Shown here: positions 15,871 to 21,007 of the stretch, piece by piece
Layout of the letters: each line of letters starts with the position of its first letter
Position numbering within the stretch: position 1 is the first letter of the stretch
Origin: DATAEE01 sp036258175
Lineage (GTDB): Bacteria; Acidobacteriota; Vicinamibacteria; Vicinamibacterales; 2-12-FULL-66-21
Length of the DNA: 21,007 bases
Assembly (NCBI GenBank): GCA_036258175.1
Contig: DATAEE010000373.1
Location: forward strand, 1 to 21,007
Reading direction: 5' to 3'
Program-made: the position numbers and the translations under genes
Notes under the pieces: model-generated
Database searches by the model: none
Seen by the model: the letters and a program-made list of their open reading frames with translations, nothing else
What the model was told of the DNA's origin: nothing

Positions 15871-18831
15871 ATGGCCGTAGTTATTGGCGGGACCTCGGAT
15901 CAGCGGTCCGCCCTCGCGCAAGCGCGCGCAACGCTCGAGCGCGGTGAGGGGGCCCAGGCCGTCCAGATCCTCAATCGCGCCCTGCGTGAGCCGGGGCTCA
16001 CGCGGACCGAGTCGCTCCCGCTTCGCTGCTCGTTGGCTGAAGGTTGGCTCCTCCAGGACGAGTTGAAGCATGCGGCGGACGCGCTCGGCAGGCCACCCGA
16101 CGAACTCCGCGAACGGATCGACCCGGCGAGCGTCTCCGCGCTCTGGCGGCTGCACGGGCGGATCACGGCCGCGCGTGGCGAGCCGTCACGCGCGATCGCG
16201 CAGCTTGGGAAGGCGCTCAAAGCAGCCGAGCGTGCCCACGACTCCCTGGCGATTGGCCTGGCTCACTACGAACTCGGCCTTTGTTACCGGCGCGTCGGCG
16301 ATACTGCAATCGTCCGCGAGCACCTGAACAAGGCGGCCTCGGCGCTCCATGCGGCGGGCGATCGCCGCCATCTCGCGCTCGTTCACTCCCTGTCGGGCGT
16401 CATTCTCGCGACTCAGGACGGCCGCATCGACGAAGCGATGACTGCCTTACGGCAGGCGGAGCGGCTCGCCGCGCTCGCGCATGCCGACGACGTCGTCGCC
16501 ATCGTTTGCAACAACCAGGCGATCGTCGCGCTCCTGCAAAACCGCCACGAGCAGGCTCTGGCGCTGGCCGAACGGAGCGTCTCGCTCCACACCGAGACAG
16601 GCTCGCCTCACGGGCTGGGTGTCTCGCTGGCGTCTCTTGGACAGATCTGCGTGCGCGCGGGAAAGCTCGAACGTGCCGAGCAGGTGCTGAGGCGCGCGCT
16701 GGAAGTGCGGAGTGCCGTGCAGTTCCTTCGGGAAACGCGCGGCGCCGTCTATGACACGCTCACCCAGATTCACCTGATCCGCGGCGAATACGATCGGGCG
16801 AATACATGTCTGATCCAGGCCCGCGAGGAATACGGCGAGTACGGGGCCCAGACGAGCAGGTGGTACGAATGGTCGATTCGCGTCCTCGAGGCGCGCCTTG
16901 CGCTCAGGCGCGGCCGTCTCGACGAGGCGCTCGCGCTCGCGACCGAAACGGCACAATCGCCCGCGGCGCCGCCGGCCGACGCGCTGCAGGCGGGCCTGAT
17001 CGCGTGTGAGGCGGTTCTGCTCGCGGGGCGGATGGCCGAGGCGGCGGAACGCATCGCAGCACTCGGTCACCGGTTGCAGCCGGCCGGCATGCCAAGCTTG
17101 TGGGGTGAATACCTCCGCCTTCGCGGCAAGCTGCACGCGCGCGAGGGCCGGGTTGCCGAGGCGTATCACGACTTCGGCCAGAGCGTCAGCGTTTTCGAGC
17201 TTTTCGGCGAGAAGTACGAAGCCGGGCTCAGCTATCTGGCGATGGGCAAGCTCGCCGCCGTGGCGGGAGCGCGATCCCGCGCGACGCGATACCTGGCCGA
17301 TGCGGCGGCTTCGTTCGACGCGCTCGGCGCAGCGCCGGATCTTGCCGATGCCCGCGCGGCCGCCGAAAGCGTTCCTGTTGCCGGGACCGGCGACTATATC
17401 GGCCCGCAAGTCAATGGTGATGACGTCATCGTTCGACGGCTGGTAGACGCGGCGGCAGTCCCCGATCTGCTGGGCCGCGAAGCGGCATCCGCCATGGTCG
17501 AGTCCTGTGATGCCGACACCGCGGTGATTTTCGTCCACCCGCCCGGGGCGGACATACAGGTCGTGGCGAGCGCCGGCGCCGATCCGCACGCGGCCCGCGC
17601 GCTTGCGGGCGCAGCCTCACGGGGCGCCTCTCGCGTCGGGGACGGCGGGTTTCTCACCGAATCGATCGGTCTGGCGCCCGACGGCCCGCGTTTCGCCGCA
17701 ATCACCGCGGCCCGCGCGTTCAGCCCCGCGATCAGCGCGCGGTTCCGCACCGTCTGTGCAGTGACCCGGCAAGGGTTTGATCTGTGTCGCGCTCGTGAAC
17801 GGCCGGCCGAAGCGGCGTCGGCGCCGTTCGAACGCCAGCTCGAGCCCCTGCTGCCCGGCTTCGTCTGCGTCAGCCCCGTGATGACACGGGTCGTCGAGCA
17901 GATCCAGCGTCTCCAGGGCAACGACCTGACGGTTCTCATCACCGGCGAGAGCGGCACCGGTAAGGACCTCGTCGCGCGCGCCATCCACGCCGGTTCCCCG
18001 CGAAGCTCGGCGATGTTCCTCCCCTACAACTGCACGACGACGACCCGCGAGCTCGCGGACAGTCAGTTGTTTGGCCATCGCCGCGGCAGTTTTACCGGTG
18101 CGATCGCGGACCAGCCTGGCGTCTTGCGCTCAGCGGTCGGCGGCACGCTCTTCCTCGACGAGATCGGCGACCTTCCGCTCGACGTGCAACCGAAATTGCT
18201 CCGGTTCCTCGAACAGGGTGAAGTGCTGCCGGTCGGCGAGACCCGGCCGATTCGCGTCGACGTTCGCGTCGTCGCGGCGACGAACGCCGATCTGGAGCAG
18301 CGCGTCACCGAGGGGAAGTTTCGCGAGGACCTGTTTTACCGGTTGAGCGTCATAAACATCCATGTGCCGCCGCTCCGCGAGCGGCGCGAGGAGATCCCGC
18401 ATCTGTCGACGCTCTTTCTGCGCGAGGTCTCCGAACGGCTTGGCAAGCCGGACGTTCGATTGAGCCCGGAGACGCTTGACTTGTTCGATACGTACGACTG
18501 GCCGGGCAACGTGCGGCAGCTTCGAAACGAAGTCCAGCGCGCCGTGGCGCTGGCGCCGGCGGGCGGACTGGTCACGCCCGACCACCTGTCGCCGCAGTTG
18601 TCGGGTATGGCTGCTGAAACGGAAACGAAGAACCTGGGGCCGCGCCGGCGGCAGAACCTTGCGACAGCCGTTGAAAAACTGGAACGCGAGATGATCCACG
18701 GTGCACTCGAACGCAGCAGCGGGAATATTTCGGAAACCGCGCGCGTTCTCGGGTTGACCCGACGCGGACTTTACTTGAAGCTTCGTCGCCTCGGAATCGA
18801 TGCCCGCTTCGAAGGCACCGCCAGCGGGTAG
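15871..18831 (+). CDS. sigma-54-dependent transcriptional activator with N-terminal TPR repeats
   Basis: A 986-residue cytoplasmic regulator. Residues about 5-490 are a long array of TPR-like helical pairs (for example AIGLAHYELGLCYRRVGD, VCNNQAIVALLQNRHEQALALAE), usually a protein- or peptide-sensing platform. Residues about 520-650 may be a degenerate GAF-like domain. The AAA+ domain (about 661-890) has Walker A GESGTGKD (Gly692, Lys698) and Walker B LFLDEIGD (Asp763-Glu764). Its sigma-54 contact loop is GSFTGA (739-744), a Ser variant of the usual GAFTGA. A Fis-type helix-turn-helix follows from about Met941 (SGNISETARVLGLTRRGLYLKLRRLGI). There is no phospho-receiver domain, so it is not a classical NtrC response regulator; signals probably enter through the TPR array. 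ATG 15871 fits the promoter-like box just upstream. The regulon is unknown; the PilZ/cupin genes downstream are only candidates. Confidence 0.95.
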   Translation: MAVVIGGTSDQRSALAQARATLERGEGAQAVQILNRALREPGLTRTESLPLRCSLAEGWLLQDELKHAADALGRPPDELRERIDPASVSALWRLHGRITAARGEPSRAIAQLGKALKAAERAHDSLAIGLAHYELGLCYRRVGDTAIVREHLNKAASALHAAGDRRHLALVHSLSGVILATQDGRIDEAMTALRQAERLAALAHADDVVAIVCNNQAIVALLQNRHEQALALAERSVSLHTETGSPHGLGVSLASLGQICVRAGKLERAEQVLRRALEVRSAVQFLRETRGAVYDTLTQIHLIRGEYDRANTCLIQAREEYGEYGAQTSRWYEWSIRVLEARLALRRGRLDEALALATETAQSPAAPPADALQAGLIACEAVLLAGRMAEAAERIAALGHRLQPAGMPSLWGEYLRLRGKLHAREGRVAEAYHDFGQSVSVFELFGEKYEAGLSYLAMGKLAAVAGARSRATRYLADAAASFDALGAAPDLADARAAAESVPVAGTGDYIGPQVNGDDVIVRRLVDAAAVPDLLGREAASAMVESCDADTAVIFVHPPGADIQVVASAGADPHAARALAGAASRGASRVGDGGFLTESIGLAPDGPRFAAITAARAFSPAISARFRTVCAVTRQGFDLCRARERPAEAASAPFERQLEPLLPGFVCVSPVMTRVVEQIQRLQGNDLTVLITGESGTGKDLVARAIHAGSPRSSAMFLPYNCTTTTRELADSQLFGHRRGSFTGAIADQPGVLRSAVGGTLFLDEIGDLPLDVQPKLLRFLEQGEVLPVGETRPIRVDVRVVAATNADLEQRVTEGKFREDLFYRLSVINIHVPPLRERREEIPHLSTLFLREVSERLGKPDVRLSPETLDLFDTYDWPGNVRQLRNEVQRAVALAPAGGLVTPDHLSPQLSGMAAETETKNLGPRRRQNLATAVEKLEREMIHGALERSSGNISETARVLGLTRRGLYLKLRRLGIDARFEGTASG

Positions 18832-18836
18832 ATATC

Positions 18837-18866
18837 AAGTATCCAGTATCCAGCCCATCTGGATAC
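18837..18866. repeat. AGTATCC heptamer repeat and GTATCCAG/CTGGATAC inverted repeat
   Basis: Just after the activator stop, AGTATCC occurs twice in tandem (18838-18844, 18845-18851). The second copy forms a perfect 8-bp inverted repeat: GTATCCAG (18846-18853), spacer CCCAT, CTGGATAC (18859-18866). A further AAGTATCCA copy occurs at 19006-19014, next to the PilZ gene start. There is no T-run after the dyad, so it is a poor intrinsic terminator; an operator or a degenerate interspersed repeat fits better. Confidence 0.5.
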
Positions 18867-19029
18867 CTCCTAATCAAATTCCCGCAAAGGCTTCAGCGCA
18901 AGAAGCTCACGTTAATACGTTGAGTGAAATGGTCTTAGGTCACGAGGTCATTCTCTGGCCGACGCCTGCGTAAACCGGGCCTGAACCTTGATATGGCACT
19001 GGGGCAAGTATCCAAGCCTGGGGGGCCTC
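18867..19029 (+). other. non-coding leader region of the PilZ-like gene
   Basis: Together with the repeat, this makes a 198-bp gap without a convincing gene. It holds two adjoining small hairpins: GCTTC/GAAGC (18890-18906, 7-nt loop) and CTCACG/CGTTGAG (18906-18924, one bulge, loop TTAATA), then a GC-rich GGCC...GGGCC stretch (18957-18981). I tested it by eye against the c-di-GMP-I (GEMM) riboswitch layout and it does not fit. No -24/-12 site with correct spacing was found. It may be a structured 5' leader or simply a promoter region. Confidence 0.3.
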
Positions 19030-19461
19030 ATGGAGCAGCGATTCCGGTTAGTGATGGGCGGTCAGCCGCGGACGGAGAAACGGAACTCCGACCGCCAGCG
19101 CCTCAATATTCCGGCCCAAATCGTGTGGAAAGACGCGCGCGGGACGACTCGGATGGCCTCTGTCATCACGCGTGACGTCAGCGAGCACGGTGTCTCCGTG
19201 GATTGCCTCAGCGGAACGCCGATCCCCCAGTACCGGCTCGTGTACTTCCAGGTCGATCGCAGCGAGCGTCACCGCGTCGAGCTGCCCCAAGCGCTGCGAG
19301 GCAGCCACGTGCTGTCGGCGGTGTATCGCGTCGAGCCGTGCAGCGCCGAGACGGGGTTGCCGGCGGGATACGCGCTGCGCCTCCTTGTCGAACCGGAGCG
19401 CGCGACGGCGGTGACGTCTGCGCCCGCGCGGCAGCAAGCCGCGCGGAACATGACCGCCTGA
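19030..19461 (+). CDS. PilZ-domain-like protein (possible c-di-GMP receptor)
   Basis: A protein of 143 residues from the chosen ATG at 19030. The frame is open from a TTG at 18988, which would add 14 residues, and a GTG shortly downstream is also possible. The PilZ c-di-GMP signature is visible: an RxxxR element in EKRNSDRQR near residue 18, followed about 25 residues later by RDVSEHGVSVDC, matching (D/N)xSxxG. Strands such as YRLVYFQVD and VLSAVYRVEPC fit the PilZ beta-barrel. Such proteins bind cyclic di-GMP in the cytoplasm and alter motility, secretion or polysaccharide systems, but no target domain is attached here. The C-terminus is short and alanine-rich. The cupin gene begins 17 nt after its stop. 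A weak G-rich stretch replaces a proper Shine-Dalgarno. Confidence 0.75.
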   Translation: MEQRFRLVMGGQPRTEKRNSDRQRLNIPAQIVWKDARGTTRMASVITRDVSEHGVSVDCLSGTPIPQYRLVYFQVDRSERHRVELPQALRGSHVLSAVYRVEPCSAETGLPAGYALRLLVEPERATAVTSAPARQQAARNMTA

Positions 19462-19478
19462 TTTCTGGGGACCAGCGC

Positions 19479-19907
19479 ATGGACCCAGCGTCCGACGGAC
19501 GCGCCTGGAGCGCGTCGTCTCACTCCTCCTCTTCCTCGGGCGGCTGGCGGCGGCTTCGCGGCTATGCGCCGGCACCCGGTGCCCTGCTGCGAATTGAGCG
19601 CTGGAATCCCAGCGAAGATGGTCCGCTAACGGAAGCAGCACTCCGCCGCAAGTGCGAGTTTGATGACTGCTCGGTCACCCGTCGCACCTATCACCCTGGT
19701 GCCGTGCTGGCGAGCGAAAACGTGACCACTGATCGCGTCGAGGCTGTGATCTCGGGGCTGCTTCGGATCACGATCGACGGCGCCTCCGCGATTCTTGCCG
19801 CTGGCGACGCGGTATTCGTGCCGCGCGGGTCGATGCGTCGCGTCGAAGTCGTGGGCGCAATGCCGGTTGTGAGCCTCGAGGCTCAACTCGGCGAGACCTC
19901 GCGCTAA
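19479..19907 (+). CDS. degenerate cupin-domain protein
   Basis: A 142-residue protein starting at ATG 19479. The open frame extends upstream only as an arginine-rich shadow of the PilZ gene. A serine-rich stretch (SASSHSSSSSGG, about 12-23) precedes a single cupin barrel: EAVISGLLRITIDG (about 92-105) and AGDAVFVPRGSMRRVEVVG (about 110-128). These line up with cupin motifs 1 and 2, but the HxH/E and H metal ligands are missing; the PxG turn is followed by arginines. A metal-dependent enzyme activity is therefore unlikely. A ligand-sensing or scaffold role is more plausible but not shown. It sits 17 nt behind the PilZ-like gene and is probably co-transcribed with it. Confidence 0.75.
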   Translation: MDPASDGRAWSASSHSSSSSGGWRRLRGYAPAPGALLRIERWNPSEDGPLTEAALRRKCEFDDCSVTRRTYHPGAVLASENVTTDRVEAVISGLLRITIDGASAILAAGDAVFVPRGSMRRVEVVGAMPVVSLEAQLGETSR

Positions 19908-19974
19908 CCTCCCGTCACGCAATTCGTCCCGACAGAGTAAACTTTCCGCCGCCGGCCATCGTCTAGGCCCCACT

Positions 19975-19979
19975 GAGGA
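19975..19979 (+). promoter_or_regulatory. Shine-Dalgarno of the tldD-like gene
   Basis: GAGGA, 5 nt before the ATG at 19985, supports that start and hence the Tat signal peptide it encodes. The 77-bp gap from 19908 also holds TAAACT at 19938-19943, a possible -10 box without a recognisable -35. Confidence 0.6.
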
Positions 19980-19984
19980 CACTC

Positions 19985-21007
19985 ATGATTCACCGCCGCC
20001 GCTTCGTGCAGTCGATGCTCGCGCTTGGCGCCACCGCCGGGCTCCGGCCGGACACCCTGGTGTTCGGCGCGCCGCCGGATGCCGCGCTCAAGGATCTCGC
20101 CGATGCGGCACTCGCCGCGGCGAAGGCGGGAGGCGCGTCGTACGCCGACATCCGCATCAACCGGTACCGGAATCAGTTCATCTTCACGCGCGACCGCCGC
20201 GTGCAGAACATCGTCAACACCGAGGACTACGGGTTCGGGGTGCGCGTCATCGTCGACGGGACGTGGGGGTTTGCGAGTAGCGCGGACGTCAAGAAAGACG
20301 AGGTCGCGCGAGTCGCGCGTCAGGCGATTGCGATTGCCCGCGCTAACAAGAAGGTCAACGCGGAGCCGGTGCGGCTCGCGCCGGTTCAAGCGTATCAGGA
20401 CGAATGGAACACGCCGGTCAAGAAGAATCCATTCGAGATGCCGATTCAGCCGAAGCTCGATCTGCTGCTGCAGATTCACGAGGCCGTCCTGAAGGTGCCG
20501 GGCGCGACGTTCGTGACCGCGTTCATGCAGTTCGTGAACGAACAGAAGTTCTTCGCGTCCTCGGAAGGCTCCGTCATTCAGCAGTCGTTGATCCGGTCGT
20601 ATCCCTTCTTCAATGTGACGGCGGTCGATCGCGCGGCCGGAAAGTTCTACAGCCGCGCGTCGCTCACGGCGCCGATGGGCACGGGCTACGAGTACGTCGA
20701 GAGCTATCCCCTTCTCGAGGAGGCGCGCATCGCGGCCGAAGAAGCGGTGGCGATGCACAAGGCGAAACCGGCGCCGGCCGGCCAGAAAACGCTCATCCTC
20801 CATCCGACCAACCTATGGTTGACGATTCACGAGTCGGTGGGACACTCGACCGAGCTGGATCGCGCACTCGGGTATGAAGCGAACTACGCCGGCACGAGCT
20901 TCCTCACGACCGACAAGCTCGGGAAGTTCAAGTTTGGCGCGCCGCACGTCAACTTCGTCGCCGACAAGACCCAGGCGCAGGCAATGGCGACCTGCGGGTA
21001 CGACGAC
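19985..21007 (+). CDS. TldD/PmbA-family metalloprotease with Tat signal, 3' end beyond window
   Basis: 341 codons are open to the right edge with no stop. The first residues, MIHRRRFVQSMLALGATAG, fit a twin-arginine signal (RRxFVQ followed by a hydrophobic stretch), so the protein is probably folded in the cytoplasm and exported. The mature part follows the TldD pattern: GASYADIRINRY (about 44-55), an early strand with VNTEDYGFGVRVIVDG (about 75-90), and the zinc motif HESVGH (His282, Glu283, His287; HExxxH), then STELDRALGYEANYAGTSF. TldD usually works with TldE/PmbA to trim peptides such as microcin B17 or CcdA in the cytoplasm; an exported version must have a different partner or substrate. 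A partner gene may follow outside the window. It has its own Shine-Dalgarno and may be transcribed apart from the cupin gene. Confidence 0.92.
   Translation, partial: MIHRRRFVQSMLALGATAGLRPDTLVFGAPPDAALKDLADAALAAAKAGGASYADIRINRYRNQFIFTRDRRVQNIVNTEDYGFGVRVIVDGTWGFASSADVKKDEVARVARQAIAIARANKKVNAEPVRLAPVQAYQDEWNTPVKKNPFEMPIQPKLDLLLQIHEAVLKVPGATFVTAFMQFVNEQKFFASSEGSVIQQSLIRSYPFFNVTAVDRAAGKFYSRASLTAPMGTGYEYVESYPLLEEARIAAEEAVAMHKAKPAPAGQKTLILHPTNLWLTIHESVGHSTELDRALGYEANYAGTSFLTTDKLGKFKFGAPHVNFVADKTQAQAMATCGYDD

Noticed and set aside
16447..17589. A 380-codon minus-strand frame opposite the TPR regulator
   Set aside because: Shadow of the TPR repeats; no start signal and no recognisable domain.
18846..18866. 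Intrinsic terminator of the sigma-54 activator gene
   Set aside because: The 8-bp perfect dyad is there, but it is followed by CTCCTAATC rather than a run of T.
18946..18971. Sigma-54 -24/-12 promoter for the PilZ gene
   Set aside because: TGGCC...TGC at 18956 has GG-to-GC spacing one base short, and GG/GC at 18946/18958 has correct spacing but almost no other consensus match.
18867..19029. c-di-GMP-I (GEMM) riboswitch before the PilZ gene
   Set aside because: Fragments such as GGTCACG and CGGGCCTGAACC look suggestive, but the conserved order of GGCAAA, GAAA loop and GGACGCAAAGCC blocks is absent.

Overview
The window is 21,007 bp of dense, GC-rich bacterial chromosome with no visible phage, transposon, tRNA, rRNA or CRISPR content. 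The gene content points to an Acidobacteriota-like (perhaps Vicinamibacteria-like) or similar deep-branching Gram-negative. The reasons are a deoxyhypusine-synthase-like gene coupled to agmatinase, an outer-membrane-type beta-barrel protein, a very large NtrY-like kinase, a TPR-sigma54 activator and a Tat-exported TldD. This taxonomic guess is inference from gene content; no marker gene was compared.

Layout, left to right. (1) 1-1412, minus strand: a multi-pass membrane protein followed, with an ATGA overlap, by a PLP aminotransferase cut by the window edge. (2) 1477-5340, plus: a 1287-residue polytopic sensor histidine kinase with no response regulator in view. (3) 5337-6980, minus: a YdcH/DUF465 small protein, phosphatidylserine decarboxylase and phosphatidylserine synthase, a compact phosphatidylethanolamine operon that converges on the kinase with a 4-bp stop-codon overlap. 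(4) 7092-8235, minus: tsaB and rimI, overlapping. (5) 8257-13797, plus: mutS, then a secreted protein that joins a zinc-peptidase-like domain, a TolB/WD40-like propeller and an outer-membrane beta-barrel. (6) 13827-15784, plus: a deoxyhypusine-synthase-like protein and agmatinase in a coupled pair, probably polyamine metabolism. (7) 15871-18831, plus: a TPR plus sigma-54 AAA+ plus Fis-type activator with no receiver domain. (8) 18832-19907: a 198-bp repeat-rich intergenic region, a PilZ-like protein and a degenerate cupin. (9) 19985-21007, plus: a TldD-family metalloprotease with a twin-arginine signal, cut by the right edge.

Start sites. Coupled starts (GTGA/ATGA overlaps) are frequent and fix the starts of the aminotransferase, pssA, speB and, less exactly, rimI. 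Several first genes of transcription units (tsaB, mutS, the DHS-like gene, the sigma-54 activator) lack a Shine-Dalgarno and have a TANNNT box only 7-11 nt before the start codon, which suggests leaderless or near-leaderless transcripts. The DUF465 and tldD genes do have recognisable Shine-Dalgarno sequences.

Most of the window is ordinary housekeeping. The parts worth a second look are the DHS-like/agmatinase pair, the peptidase-propeller-barrel protein, the orphan giant kinase, the exported TldD, and the GTATCC/GTATAC sites on both sides of the sigma-54 activator gene.
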